A DNA stretch of 64,000 bases from contig NZ_JAYMYY010000001.1 of assembly GCF_039889165.1 (NCBI RefSeq), positions 558,001 through 622,000 on the forward strand. Direction: 5' to 3'. The stretch is from Pseudocitrobacter cyperus. Lineage in GTDB: Bacteria > Pseudomonadota > Gammaproteobacteria > Enterobacterales > Enterobacteriaceae. Every line of letters begins with the position of its first letter. The first letter of the stretch is position 1. The translations under genes and the position numbers were made by a program. The notes beneath the pieces are model-generated. The model did not search any database, was not told the DNA's origin, and was given only the letters and a program-made list of their open reading frames with translations. Shown one piece after another: positions 28,014-38,059 of this stretch.

Positions 28014-28910
28014 ATGAACGCACTACTCTACGTACTGGTCGTCGCTATCTGGGGCACGACCTGGATCGCCATTTTTCTTCAGCAGGGGCCGGTACCAGCC
28101 ACCGTCTCTATCTTCTGGCGCTTTGCCATTGCCAGCGTGACGATGCTCACCATTCTGCTTCTGATGGGACGCTTGCGCCGCCTGGCCATGCGCGATCATC
28201 TGTTCTGTGTACTACAGGGCTGTTGTGTTTTCGGGTTTAACTTCTGGTGTTTCTATACTGCCGCCAGTTGGATTAATACCGGGCTGGAGTCGGTGATTTT
28301 CTCCATGGCGGTGTTATTTAACGCCATCAACAGTTTCCTCTTTTTCCGCCAGACGCCGCCAGCACGCTTTTATCTTGCTGCGCTGCTGGGGCTGGTTGGG
28401 ATTATCACACTGTTCTGGGACGATCTTCAGGCATCCGGTCTGAGCAGTACAATGCTACCGGGCATTGTGCTGAGCGCACTGGGCACATACGGGTTTTCGC
28501 TGGGAAACATGCTCAGCATCCGCCACCAGCGACGCGGGCTGGAAACGCTCACCACCAATAGCTGGGCAATGTTCTATGGGACACTGATTATTGGCGCCGT
28601 TGCGCTGCTTCGCGGTGACGACTTTACGCCCCAATGGACATTCAGCTATCTGGGCGCCCTGTTCTACCTGGCGATTTTCGGCTCGGTGATTGCCTTTGGC
28701 GCGTACTTTACGCTGGTGGGAAGAATCGGCGCCAGCAACGCGGCGTACAGTACATTACTGTTTCCCCTGGTCGCACTTACGCTCTCGACGATATATGAAG
28801 GTTATCAGTGGCATGCCAGCGCGATTATAGGCCTGGTGCTGATTCTGGTAGGAAATCTGGTGATGTTCGCGCGCTGGCCTGGCAGACTATTGCAGCCGCG
28901 CAGCGTGTAG
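28014..28910 (+). CDS. EamA/DMT-family exporter
   Basis: Ten-span drug/metabolite transporter of 298 residues with two EamA repeats (about residues 1-130 and 145-290). AAGG precedes the ATG. The family exports amino acids and metabolites; substrate unknown. Divergent from the AraC-type regulator, its probable controller. Ends close to convergent ydcL with a shared terminator. Confidence 0.88.
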   Translation: MNALLYVLVVAIWGTTWIAIFLQQGPVPATVSIFWRFAIASVTMLTILLLMGRLRRLAMRDHLFCVLQGCCVFGFNFWCFYTAASWINTGLESVIFSMAVLFNAINSFLFFRQTPPARFYLAALLGLVGIITLFWDDLQASGLSSTMLPGIVLSALGTYGFSLGNMLSIRHQRRGLETLTTNSWAMFYGTLIIGAVALLRGDDFTPQWTFSYLGALFYLAIFGSVIAFGAYFTLVGRIGASNAAYSTLLFPLVALTLSTIYEGYQWHASAIIGLVLILVGNLVMFARWPGRLLQPRSV

Positions 28911-28914
28911 AAAA

Positions 28915-28939
28915 ACGGGGTGGCGCAGTACCACCCCGT
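28915..28939 (-). terminator. Terminator of ydcL
   Basis: ACGGGGTGG / CCACCCCGT stem; on the minus strand followed by TTTTTC. It lies between convergent eamA-type gene and ydcL and may act both ways. Confidence 0.82.
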
Positions 28940-28945
28940 CCATGT

Positions 28946-29614
28946 TTATTTCATCGCAGGATCGAATTTCACCGCATCGATAGCCATATCATCGATAGTC
29001 TGTTTCAGGGTTTGCAGGGTCATTGGGGTATTCTCATTGTTGAGATCCTTCCCTTCGCCTTTACGCACCACTTTCACTACCGGTTTATTGGTTGCCGCGT
29101 CAATCAGCTCCCCCTCGAAGAAGAGATGGGTATCCATCGTGCGGTGACCTGTTGCCATTTGGGTACCGGCAACCACCAGCGCGACAGGCACCACTTCATA
29201 GAACTGAAGCCCTTCTTTGCTGGAGTCGACTGCCGTAATCGCTCCGCGGAAAATCAGGCTATGCGCCCCCGGCGTGGTCACGATTTTTTTGTGCTGCGAG
29301 ACGGCCTGTTTGATTTGCTGGTCGGTGTAAGTACGGATATCATCCAGCGCTTTTTGGCCAATCTGGGTGCTTGGCTTAGGCTGCGGATAATAGGTCACCG
29401 GGTTATAAACAATACTGTCGTAATTTTTTGGATTGTAATTCGGATCCACCCAGCGCAACGTCGGTTTACCCGTGGCGGAAGTGGTTTCCTTCAGATTCGA
29501 ATAATCTTTTAAAAAGCCGGAGTATTGAGATTGCTCAGCAACTTTTGATGCGCAACCTGACAGAGCAAGAACGCCAGCAAGGGCGGCAACTTTAAAAAAC
29601 GTATGAGTACGCAT
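28946..29614 (-). CDS. ydcL: Lipoprotein YdcL (DUF3313)
   Basis: 222-residue lipoprotein: signal peptide with lipobox LSGCAS (cysteine near residue 21), mature domain of the DUF3313 family collinear with E. coli YdcL. Probably outer-membrane anchored (Ala-Ser after the cysteine does not show inner-membrane retention). Function unknown. Confidence 0.93.
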   Translation of the reverse strand: MRTHTFFKVAALAGVLALSGCASKVAEQSQYSGFLKDYSNLKETTSATGKPTLRWVDPNYNPKNYDSIVYNPVTYYPQPKPSTQIGQKALDDIRTYTDQQIKQAVSQHKKIVTTPGAHSLIFRGAITAVDSSKEGLQFYEVVPVALVVAGTQMATGHRTMDTHLFFEGELIDAATNKPVVKVVRKGEGKDLNNENTPMTLQTLKQTIDDMAIDAVKFDPAMK

Positions 29615-29745
29615 GGGAAGAATCCTGAAATATGCACAAATGCAAATGAGTTATAGCAAATGATTCAGGTGGCTGTTGTTGCAAAAACTGTTGTTGCTCG
29701 CAATTTATAGAAAAAAAATAATTAGTTAGCGGGCGAATTAAAATA

Positions 29746-29768
29746 ATACCGACCCTGAGGGCCGGTAT
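29746..29768 (-). terminator. Probable terminator of tehAB
   Basis: ATACCG-x-CCC / GGG-x-CGGTAT stem with one A-C mismatch; on the minus strand followed by TATTATTTT, five bases after the tehB stop. Confidence 0.65.
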
Positions 29769-29772
29769 ACGA

Positions 29773-30375
29773 TCAGGCCTGCTTTTGTGCCAGCATGGTG
29801 GCAAAACGCAGTTTAATACGGTTGCCGTTAGCATCGGTGCGATGCAGCTCACCCGGGTTCTCGTTATATTTAAGGAAACGCCAGCCTGCATAGTAGTTGC
29901 TTAACTCTTCAGGCTTGAAAGCAAACGGGAATCCCACCGTGCAGGGATAGTCTTCGGTATCCATCGCCGCGACAATCAGGTTATACCCGCCGGGTTTTGT
30001 GCAACGCTGCATATTGGCAATCAGGCCGGGGATGGTTTCTGGCTGAAGGAACATCATCACCACGGTCGAGAGAATAAAATCATACTCTCCATCAAATTTC
30101 AGGCTGTTGAGATCCTGAATCGCTGACTGCAAATTCTCCAGCCCTTCTTCACGGCGGATCGATTCCAGATTATTGATGCTCGCCGGATTCTTATCCCAGG
30201 CCGTCACATCAAACCCCTGTGCCGCCAGATAGAGCGAGTTACGCCCGTTACCACAACCCAGATCCAGCGTTTTGCCGGGTTTAATCACTTTTGCCGCCTC
30301 CAGCACATCAGAGTGGGTACGGGTCAGGCCATATTTTTCACTGAAATAATTTTCATCACGAATCGTCATTATCAA
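29773..30375 (-). CDS. tehB: Tellurite/selenite methyltransferase TehB
   Basis: SAM-dependent methyltransferase of 200 residues that detoxifies tellurite by methylation. Class I motif LDLGCGNGRNSLYLA (about residues 36-50) and the motif II/III region DFILSTVVMMF are present. Collinear with E. coli TehB (197 aa). Start overlaps the tehA stop by four bases (ATGA), giving a coupled tehAB operon. A start two codons in is equally possible. Confidence 0.95.
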   Translation of the reverse strand: MIMTIRDENYFSEKYGLTRTHSDVLEAAKVIKPGKTLDLGCGNGRNSLYLAAQGFDVTAWDKNPASINNLESIRREEGLENLQSAIQDLNSLKFDGEYDFILSTVVMMFLQPETIPGLIANMQRCTKPGGYNLIVAAMDTEDYPCTVGFPFAFKPEELSNYYAGWRFLKYNENPGELHRTDANGNRIKLRFATMLAQKQA

Positions 30376-31370
30376 TCCTTATTTTTCGCTAATACGGAAC
30401 GGTCGACACGAACCAGCAGTTTTCCCTGAAACAGCAAAACCAGTGTACGTATCAATAACAGGCCAATAATAAAATTGGTAAATATGAACATCGGTAACGC
30501 CAGGGTGTGATAAAACCCCTCACCGCTGGCGTGGCCCAGATGCAGTGCGGTGGTCGCCAGCGCAGAAATACCGAACGAGAAACTCCAGAACGATGCATTA
30601 AACGCCTGACGCAAATACCAGGGCATCAGACGCAGCATGAACAGCAGTTGCAGCAGGCCATAGCCGAACAGCATTTTGGCGAAAACATCCGCCTGCCCGC
30701 CATTGACGCTCAACCACGCGCTACAGGCCACCAGCGCCGGAGCCAGTTGAATACCAAGCGATGTGCGTAACGGTATCGGCAGTTCACCGCCGCTGCGCAG
30801 CCGCTGAACGATGGCAGGCTCAAGGGTTATCCACGAAATCACCCCCGCTCCCAGAAATGCCAGCCCTGCGTCGTGAAAGCCGAGCGCACCACAGGCCATG
30901 GTGCTGATAAAATTGTTGGCGACAGTCGGCAAATAGAGCCCCGGCGTCGTCGCGCTTTCGGGATGCTCACCGCGCCACAGCCCGGCGGTCTGCCAGGCGG
31001 CATAGCCGAGTTGCAGCGTCACGCCAATGGAAAAGAGAATCAACGCAATCGGGCGATCCCATGGCGTTACGCCAATCGACACCAGCATCGTGGTGGCCGG
31101 AAACAGGCTGACAAAACTGCTGGCTATAGGATGACGCATCTCCTCAATCACGCTGTACGGGAAACGCACAGCCCGGCTAATAAACGCCAGCGCCAGCAGA
31201 CCCCACATGACGATAGCCAGGATAACCAGCCCATCGCCAATGGCGTGGCTCACGGGCCAGATTGTGCTGGCATAGCGCCAGGCAAACCCCATCCCGATAG
31301 TCCCCAGCACCATACCAAAGTAGCCTGCGGGTAGGTTCAACACTTTGCTCTCACACTTCGTATTCTTCAT
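30372..31370 (-). CDS. tehA: Tellurite-resistance anion channel TehA
   Basis: Ten-span inner-membrane protein of the SLAC1/TDT family, 332 residues (E. coli 330). Family segments LNLPAGYFGMVLGTIGMGFAW and PATTMLVSIG are intact; the gating phenylalanine region FGYGLLQLLFMLRLMPWY is conserved. First gene of tehAB. Confidence 0.95.
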   Translation of the reverse strand: MKNTKCESKVLNLPAGYFGMVLGTIGMGFAWRYASTIWPVSHAIGDGLVILAIVMWGLLALAFISRAVRFPYSVIEEMRHPIASSFVSLFPATTMLVSIGVTPWDRPIALILFSIGVTLQLGYAAWQTAGLWRGEHPESATTPGLYLPTVANNFISTMACGALGFHDAGLAFLGAGVISWITLEPAIVQRLRSGGELPIPLRTSLGIQLAPALVACSAWLSVNGGQADVFAKMLFGYGLLQLLFMLRLMPWYLRQAFNASFWSFSFGISALATTALHLGHASGEGFYHTLALPMFIFTNFIIGLLLIRTLVLLFQGKLLVRVDRSVLAKNKD

Positions 31371-31482
31371 TTTGTTTATATTATCAACTATTTTTGAAGG
31401 TGCATTTTAAAGTAATCTTTAAATGCCCGCCACCGGGAATATTTGCTACGTTTATCTTAGTGCCTGAACGCAGGGATCACCG

Positions 31483-32463
31483 ATGAAAAAATATCACCTC
31501 AGCGAACACACCCGCACACATCAGTTTGCTGAAAATGGCGTAAAACAGAGTGTCGTGGTGCGGCAGATTATCGCCCTGCGTGATTTTGCGGATGTCACCT
31601 GCGGCAGCGCTGGCGGCTGGGTCGACGAGGAGAGCGCTCTCAGCCAAAACGACGACTGCTGGATTTACGATGAAAACAGTGTGGTATTTGGCGGTGCCCG
31701 CATTGAAGGCAACGCCCGGCTAACTCAACCCTGTGAAGTCAGCCATCATGCGCGCATCGGCGGCAACGTATGGATTGACCACAGCACCGTGCGCCATCAC
31801 GCGCGAATAAGTGACAATGTCACCATTCAGTTTTCCACCATTCGTGGCGCCTGCCATCTGTTCGGCAATGCGCGCATTTTGCATCACAGCCAGGTGATTG
31901 CCGCCCAGGGCCTTACGCCCGATAACGATCGCGTGCTGCAAATCTATGATCATGCAACAGTAAGCCGCTCACGCATCATCCATCAGGCGCAAATTTACGG
32001 CGAAGCCATCGTGAATTACGCATTTGTCGAACATCGGGCGGAGGTATTCGAATGCGCCCTGCTGGAGGGTAACGAGGAAAATGACGTTTGGGTGTGCGAC
32101 TGCGCGAAAGTATACGGAAATGCGCGAGTGATAGCGGGACGCGGCGAAGATGCGATTCCGACGCTGCGCTACAGTTCACAGGTTGCAGAGAACGCGGTCA
32201 TTGAAGGGAATTGCCTGCTGAAGCATCATGTGCGGGTCGGCGGCCACGCCCGGCTAGAGGGTGGCCCTATTCTGCTCGACGACAACGTACTGATTTATGG
32301 ACGCGCGCGTATTCGCGGCGATGTGGTGATCGAACATCATGTGGAAATCGACGACGACGCCATCGTTGAGGCATTCGGCGACGACGCGATACATCTGCGC
32401 GGGCGGGCGGTGATCCGTGGCGAACAGCGGATCACCCGCACACCCCTTTTGGGTTCACTGTGA
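31483..32463 (+). CDS. ydcK: Left-handed beta-helix protein YdcK
   Basis: 326-residue protein of hexapeptide-like repeats (many [ILV]-x-G-x-A-[RKV] units from about residue 60 to the end), predicted to fold as a left-handed parallel beta-helix. Collinear with E. coli YdcK. Often described as acyltransferase-like, but no catalytic domain is visible outside the repeats. Divergent from tehA; its end overlaps rimL by nine bases. Confidence 0.92.
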   Translation: MKKYHLSEHTRTHQFAENGVKQSVVVRQIIALRDFADVTCGSAGGWVDEESALSQNDDCWIYDENSVVFGGARIEGNARLTQPCEVSHHARIGGNVWIDHSTVRHHARISDNVTIQFSTIRGACHLFGNARILHHSQVIAAQGLTPDNDRVLQIYDHATVSRSRIIHQAQIYGEAIVNYAFVEHRAEVFECALLEGNEENDVWVCDCAKVYGNARVIAGRGEDAIPTLRYSSQVAENAVIEGNCLLKHHVRVGGHARLEGGPILLDDNVLIYGRARIRGDVVIEHHVEIDDDAIVEAFGDDAIHLRGRAVIRGEQRITRTPLLGSL

Positions 32464-33006
32464 CGATTTGTCGATAATACGCGCGTAGATGTTCTGGTCG
32501 TAATAGACACCATTAAGAAATTCCGCCTGCTTCAGGCAGCCTTCCAGCGCAAAACCGTTACGCAGTGCGACCTGATTACTGCGCGCATTATCCACCCGGC
32601 ATTTAATCACAAACCGCCGAATATCGCCGGACTCGACAAAGTAATGAATAAACGCCTGCAACGATGCGGATAAAATCCCGCGTCCCTGCGCCGCTTCATC
32701 CAGCCAGTAGCCGATATAGCCCGTTTTATTGGCGGGTTCTATCTGATTGAACGACAGCACACCAACCAGTTCGTCGCCCTGAAAAATCATAAACATTTTC
32801 GCGATGCCGCGCTGGTGCAGCATGATGTTGCCGAGTACGAACTGACGGGTATCCTGCTCACTGTTGACCAGCAGTGGCCAGTTCATTGATTCGGAAAGCC
32901 ACATTCTGTTTTTCATGACGAGCTGGTGCAACGCCGGGATATGGCTCTCATTGACGGCGTCTAAACGCACGCTGGCGTTGACTGCAATGCTCTCCTGCTG
33001 TGACAC
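32455..33006 (-). CDS. rimL: Ribosomal protein L7/L12 serine N-acetyltransferase RimL
   Basis: GNAT acetyltransferase of 183 residues that acetylates the N-terminal serine of L12 to make L7. Acetyl-CoA loop is in LDEAAQGRGILSASLQ (near residues 105-120). Collinear with E. coli RimL (179 aa) and located between ydcK and opgD as in K-12. Confidence 0.94.
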   Translation of the reverse strand: MSQQESIAVNASVRLDAVNESHIPALHQLVMKNRMWLSESMNWPLLVNSEQDTRQFVLGNIMLHQRGIAKMFMIFQGDELVGVLSFNQIEPANKTGYIGYWLDEAAQGRGILSASLQAFIHYFVESGDIRRFVIKCRVDNARSNQVALRNGFALEGCLKQAEFLNGVYYDQNIYARIIDKSSQ

Positions 33007-33033
33007 GGGATTTCCTCTGGTGAGATAACATCA

Positions 33034-33055
33034 GGCCGGGTACGCATACCCGGCC
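33034..33055 (-). terminator. Hairpin after opgD
   Basis: Perfect GGCCGGGTA / TACCCGGCC stem with a CGCA loop just after the opgD stop and before rimL. No strong U tract; likely 3' end stabiliser or terminator. Confidence 0.6.
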
Positions 33056-33062
33056 CTCCGGT

Positions 33063-34718
33063 TTACTTCATCACACGGTCGTCAACATACTGACGTTTAT
33101 CCGGTGCTGGCGGGAAGTACTGGTACAGCCAGGTTTCACTGATGGCGTCGCCCTGGCAACGCAGGAACATACGCATATCGACCGGTTCGGTAGAGTCTGA
33201 GGTTGGGTACCAGTCAAACAGAATACGGTAGCCGTCAAACGGTTCGACGTAGAGGATCTCAACCTGTTTGGCTTCCCCGCTGGAGAGCGTGATCACCGGC
33301 TCAATGCCTTTTGGTGCAGACGCTTTCAGATCGCCACCGATGAAATCGATAGCGAAGCGGCGAGACCATTTCTCAGGATAATGTTCACCCGGCGCCCAGC
33401 CTTCCGGGAAACTACCCATCCCGGTACGGGTCGCCATCACGCGAGCCAGCGGTGAACGCACCGGCGGCATCGCGCTCCAGTAGAGACGATAGCTGAAATT
33501 GAGTTTATCACCCGCTTTGACCGGTTTTTCCGGCTGCCAGAAGCAGACGATGTTATCCAGCGTCTCTCCGGTCGTCGGGATCTCCATCAGCGACACCGCC
33601 CCTTTTCCCCACTGATTACGCGGTTCAACCCAAAGGCTCGGGCGCTTGTTGTACCAGCCCATGACATCCTGATAGTGAGTAAAATCACGATCGAGTTGCA
33701 GCAGACCAAACCCTTTCGGGTTTTTATCCTGATAGGCGTTAAATTGCAGCTTCTGCGGGTTGTTCAGCGGGCGGCAGATCCACTCACCGTTACCCAGCCA
33801 CATTGCCAGGCGATCGGAGTCATGAATTTGCGGATGGATAGTATCGCAGACGCGGCGTTCGTTGTTACCGCAACTGAACATACTGGTCATCGGTGCGATA
33901 CCCAGTTGTTTGACATCTTTCCGCGCGTAGATGTGGTTTTCGACATCCATAATCACCTGGCTTTCCGCACAGTTGATAATGAACTTATATGCGCCGGTGA
34001 CGCTCGGGCTATCGAGCAGAGCGTAGACCGTAAAGATGGTCGCTCCCGGTTTTACCGTTTCAAACCAGAAAGAGGTGAAATCAGGGAACTCTTCCAGGCT
34101 GTCAGTGTAGGTATCTATCGCCAGACCGCGTGCGGAAAGGCCGTACTGATAGGTGCTGTCTACCGCGCGGAAGTAGCTCGCCCCCAGGAATGAAACGATA
34201 TCGCGACGCGCAAGCTCCGGTGATTTAAATGCGCGGAAACCGGCAAAACCGAGGTCAGTCTGCCCTTCCAGTTGTTTGGTATCGACACCGGTATCGGTGT
34301 ATTTGAACAGTTCAGGGCGGAAGTGAACTTCCCGCGCCTGCTGAGTCGCCGCATCGACGGAGAACATTCGCACCCGGCGACGGAAACCCATGCCGACGTG
34401 GAAGAACTGGATGTCCAGTTGCCTGTCGTCAATGTTATTCCACAGGGATTGCGAAGCATCATACTGGATACTGTTGTAGGCCTGCGGCGTCATATTCGCC
34501 AGCGTTTCTGGCAATGCGCGCGGCGCACCGCCCCACGGCTGACGGGAGAGATCGTGAGCCATAGACTGCAAAACAGTGAAATCGAAACGACGGGTTTGCC
34601 CATCCGCGATATCCGACTCCTGCGCTAACGCAGCCTGAGAAAAAAGAGAGGCTACACCGGATGTCCCGCACACGGCGGCAACAGCCATTGATGATTTGAG
34701 AAAGTGTCTGCGGTTCAT
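33063..34718 (-). CDS. opgD: Periplasmic glucan biosynthesis protein OpgD (MdoD)
   Basis: Periplasmic protein that shapes osmoregulated periplasmic glucans. The 551 residues are collinear with E. coli OpgD. The precursor starts MNRRHFLKSSMAVAAV, a twin-arginine signal (RRHFLK), so export is by Tat. The remainder is the OpgG/OpgD beta-sandwich plus Ig-like domain. In the K-12 order beside rimL; the K-12 gene ydcH between them is not seen. Confidence 0.95.
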   Translation of the reverse strand: MNRRHFLKSSMAVAAVCGTSGVASLFSQAALAQESDIADGQTRRFDFTVLQSMAHDLSRQPWGGAPRALPETLANMTPQAYNSIQYDASQSLWNNIDDRQLDIQFFHVGMGFRRRVRMFSVDAATQQAREVHFRPELFKYTDTGVDTKQLEGQTDLGFAGFRAFKSPELARRDIVSFLGASYFRAVDSTYQYGLSARGLAIDTYTDSLEEFPDFTSFWFETVKPGATIFTVYALLDSPSVTGAYKFIINCAESQVIMDVENHIYARKDVKQLGIAPMTSMFSCGNNERRVCDTIHPQIHDSDRLAMWLGNGEWICRPLNNPQKLQFNAYQDKNPKGFGLLQLDRDFTHYQDVMGWYNKRPSLWVEPRNQWGKGAVSLMEIPTTGETLDNIVCFWQPEKPVKAGDKLNFSYRLYWSAMPPVRSPLARVMATRTGMGSFPEGWAPGEHYPEKWSRRFAIDFIGGDLKASAPKGIEPVITLSSGEAKQVEILYVEPFDGYRILFDWYPTSDSTEPVDMRMFLRCQGDAISETWLYQYFPPAPDKRQYVDDRVMK

Positions 34719-34945
34719 GCCTGAGAAAGCGTCCTTTTTATGAGAAGAATGCGGCGAACGAATACGTCGTTAAGTCCGACCACTCTAGACAAAATCGATT
34801 AATAATCCAATTGTTGGCACAAGAAATTGTTCCGAGTGACGTAAAAAGAGTCTGTCGAGGAGAACAGGCTGAATATCATGTAAATTTGTGTATAAATCAG
34901 ACCAGGAATGGCGTGTTGCGAGGAGTACGCCAAACCCGGTTTTCA

Positions 34946-36457
34946 TTAATCAAGCGTCACATGGTGCTTCATCACCCGTTTAAACAATGCCAGTCGCGCC
35001 CGCATAAAACGGTTCTCCACTTTAAACCCGGCATGCTTATTGAGCCCGATACGCAGTAATCGATCGCGCCCCTGCACCGACGCCGGCCAGCGCGTCGGCC
35101 CGCTGAGCGTGGTGCAGGTGGCGCTGGCGTGACGCGCAAAATTCACCCAGTAATCGGCAACCTGTGCGGAAAATGCCAGGTCATGCTCATTGACGTAGAA
35201 TCGTGCAGGCTCCGCCAGCGTCAGGGTATCGAATACGTAAGGCACCTCATTCCCATGCCAGGCGCCAAAGGCATAGGTGTCGTGCTCCGCCTCGGCAACG
35301 TAATCAAACCAGTAGCGCCAGCAGGGTTGATTCACCCGCTGCTGGGCCTGCATCACCACGTAACCCAGCGCAGTAAATGCCATATCCCGGCAGACCTGAC
35401 GCCCCAGTTCAGTATCCCCCCTGACGCCCGGATAGAGCAGACGGATCAACCCTAACCCCAGCCGTCGGGTACGCCGCAGTTTTGCAATTTCTCCAGCCAG
35501 ATCAACGCCAAAAACCGCCATCACGCTGGCTTCATCACTGTTTGAGCCGATCAACACCGGCATCGGATGCTGTTTCCCGCTAAAGAAGATATCCAGCATC
35601 GGCTGCGGCAGTACGGCATCCCCCACAATCGGCGTCGGGCCAATATTGAGCGGCGCTTCGAGCGGCCAGAGCGCCTCCGCCGGGATCGCGCGCAACTCTT
35701 CTGCCGTAGCATTTTGCAGGCCAAAATGCGCCGCCAGTCGCTCCCCCTTCTCCAGCGCCTTTTCCCGCGGGGTATCCGGAAGCGTATAGCCGCTTTGCAC
35801 AATCGCTTTTTGAAATAACCCCGTCGCTTTTGGCGATGTCATCAACGACAGAACGCTACGCGCCCCCGCCGACTCCCCGAACAAGGTGACATTCGCGGCA
35901 TCACCGCCAAACGCCGCAATATTCTCCTGAACCCAGCGCAGCGCGGCAATTTGATCGGCCAGAGCGAAATTATTGAGCGGTTCCCCCTCTTCACCTTCAA
36001 GCGATGGATGGGCGAAAAAACCCAGGTGCCCAAGGCGATAATTAACCGTTACCACCACCACGTCACGCTGCGCCAGCGCTTTACCGTCGTAAGGCGGCAG
36101 GCCACCGGCACCGATGGTATAACCACCGCCGTGCAACCACACCATCACCGGTAACGGCGCAGAACGCTTTGCTGGCGACCATACGTTGAGGTAGAGACAA
36201 TCTTCAGAAAAACGCCCCGGATCGCCTCCGCCCAGTTCACGACAGAAGTCGATGTTCTGCCAGCAGGACGCGGAGAAGGTATCAGCCCGTCGAACGCCGG
36301 GCCAGGGCTGAACAGCCTGCGGAGCGCGCCAGCGCAGCGGGCCAATCGGCGGCGCGGCATAGGGAATGCCGCGCCAGAAGTGAATATTCTCGTCAACCAG
36401 ACCTGATAGTGTGCCCTGGCGGGTTTCCGCCAGCGGCGTCGTTGAGGGGTTATGCAT
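34946..36457 (-). CDS. Type-B carboxylesterase (PnbA-like)
   Basis: Alpha/beta-hydrolase of the carboxylesterase/lipase type-B family, 503 residues, cytoplasmic (no signal). The nucleophile elbow FGESAGARSV (serine near residue 193), oxyanion segment LHGGGYTIGAGG and EDCLYLNVWSP signature are present; the histidine is likely HGNEVPYVF. Absent from this place in K-12; sits between opgD and ydcJ. Natural substrate unknown. Confidence 0.88.
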   Translation of the reverse strand: MHNPSTTPLAETRQGTLSGLVDENIHFWRGIPYAAPPIGPLRWRAPQAVQPWPGVRRADTFSASCWQNIDFCRELGGGDPGRFSEDCLYLNVWSPAKRSAPLPVMVWLHGGGYTIGAGGLPPYDGKALAQRDVVVVTVNYRLGHLGFFAHPSLEGEEGEPLNNFALADQIAALRWVQENIAAFGGDAANVTLFGESAGARSVLSLMTSPKATGLFQKAIVQSGYTLPDTPREKALEKGERLAAHFGLQNATAEELRAIPAEALWPLEAPLNIGPTPIVGDAVLPQPMLDIFFSGKQHPMPVLIGSNSDEASVMAVFGVDLAGEIAKLRRTRRLGLGLIRLLYPGVRGDTELGRQVCRDMAFTALGYVVMQAQQRVNQPCWRYWFDYVAEAEHDTYAFGAWHGNEVPYVFDTLTLAEPARFYVNEHDLAFSAQVADYWVNFARHASATCTTLSGPTRWPASVQGRDRLLRIGLNKHAGFKVENRFMRARLALFKRVMKHHVTLD

Positions 36458-36497
36458 CGATTCCGTCCTTTACCAATATCCCCCAAGAGTACCTGTT

Positions 36498-37841
36498 TCA
36501 GAGCAGACCGCAACGCCGCTTGCTGCGGATCTCTGCCTGTTCATAGAGTGCAAACTCATCCAATACCGGGCAGCCCAGCGCCTGTTCAAAGGCGTCGCGG
36601 CTGGCATTGCCATGGCTGAGCGCGGTATTTCCCGCCCCCAGATTTGACTGAAAAATCCCGGCGGCGCTGACGGGCAGAAAATCTTCATAGATGATGGGCT
36701 GCGCAATGACCCAGCCGCGTTCAATCAATGGCTGCGGATCATCTCCGGGGTGGAATGCCTGTCGATGCGCCTCTCCTGTGGGCGTCAGGCGGTAGCGGAA
36801 CCAGGCGAGCCCCTGCTGACGTAATAAAAATTCGCTATCCGGGAAAGCGCTGAATACAGTCTGCAAATGCAATTGGTGGGTCAGGTTATCACTGCCGACG
36901 CCTGCGTCATTCAGTAATTTGTCATACAGGGCGCGCCCCTTGGGCGTTAGCGCCACCCCGCGTTGTTCAATTTCACCAAAACGCGCGGTATGGGTTCCCT
37001 CAGCATCACCGACAAATTTCACCGGCTCCTCAAGCGCCTTAAAGCTGGTCTGGCGTAGCAACAGCGGAACCTCGCGGCGCGGCGGGCCCTCAATCACCGC
37101 TTTGGGTTCGATACCGTACTCTGACATTAGCGACTGAACGCGGTCGATATCGAGCGTGCGCGGTGTTAAGTGGTTGATATGGCAGCTGGGGAAGCAAACC
37201 ACATCGGCAATCAGCCGATGCTGCTGGTGCAGCGCCTGATACGTTTCCCGATCGACGGTAGCCGATTGATGCCAGCGGAACGTCTCCAGCGCTTCCTGCA
37301 CAAATTCCTGCGCCTGTGCCGCCGTAAACGCCCCCTCTTGTTCATGCAGGGTGATCAGCGCGCGACAGCGAGGCGTGAAAATATCACGTTGCTGTAAAAT
37401 CGAAGCCGCTCGCGCTCTCAGATCCGGGTCGTCAATCAGTTCCAGCCGTAGCAGCGAGGTAAAAACCCGGAAGGGATTGCGTGACAGCGCAGCGTCATCC
37501 ACCGGGCGAAACGCCGTGGAGTGCACCGGTACACCCGCCTGCGACAGATCATAATAACTGACCGGATACATACCCATGATGGCGAACATCCGCCGCAGCA
37601 TAGACAACTCTTCTGCCGTCCCGACGCGGATCGCACCGTGACGCTCGACGTTCAGCCGCGCCAGCTCGTCCGCATTAACCAGTTGTTCATGCAGGCGCGT
37701 GTTATTTTCCAGTACCGCCAGATTCACATCCGCGACCAGCTCCAGCAGCGTTCCATACTGAGGAACTTCCTGCTGATACATTGCCGACATCGCTTGTGAA
37801 AAATCTTCCCGAATCTCATCTGCCGTGATGCTCTGCGCCAT
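36498..37841 (-). CDS. ydcJ: DUF1338 protein YdcJ (2-oxoadipate dioxygenase/decarboxylase family)
   Basis: 447 residues, the length of E. coli YdcJ. The DUF1338/HglS family is a VOC-fold Fe(II) enzyme converting 2-oxoadipate to D-2-hydroxyglutarate in lysine breakdown. Likely metal-ligand region HGAIRVGT (His near 70) and CFPSCHINHLTPRT are conserved. Activity of the enterobacterial members is inferred from the family. Confidence 0.9.
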   Translation of the reverse strand: MAQSITADEIREDFSQAMSAMYQQEVPQYGTLLELVADVNLAVLENNTRLHEQLVNADELARLNVERHGAIRVGTAEELSMLRRMFAIMGMYPVSYYDLSQAGVPVHSTAFRPVDDAALSRNPFRVFTSLLRLELIDDPDLRARAASILQQRDIFTPRCRALITLHEQEGAFTAAQAQEFVQEALETFRWHQSATVDRETYQALHQQHRLIADVVCFPSCHINHLTPRTLDIDRVQSLMSEYGIEPKAVIEGPPRREVPLLLRQTSFKALEEPVKFVGDAEGTHTARFGEIEQRGVALTPKGRALYDKLLNDAGVGSDNLTHQLHLQTVFSAFPDSEFLLRQQGLAWFRYRLTPTGEAHRQAFHPGDDPQPLIERGWVIAQPIIYEDFLPVSAAGIFQSNLGAGNTALSHGNASRDAFEQALGCPVLDEFALYEQAEIRSKRRCGLL

Positions 37842-38059
37842 GATGTCTTGTCTCCAGTGAATATATTCTGGAGTGTAGAAAAGTCCGTGAGCCTGCGTGG
37901 CAAGAATTTGGAAAGTGTGATCCCCGTGACGCTGTATGCCTGATGAGGCGTCATAACCAGACGTTATTAAACATCCCGCTTAATTTCACTTTAAATTAAC
38001 ATATAATTTACACACACTCACAGTGGCGACAAAAAATACACCCTACACGGAGCCACCCT

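Noticed and set aside
37842..38059. PcaQ operator upstream of pcaH
   Set aside because: No ATAACC-N4-GGTTAA-like box could be found in the gap.
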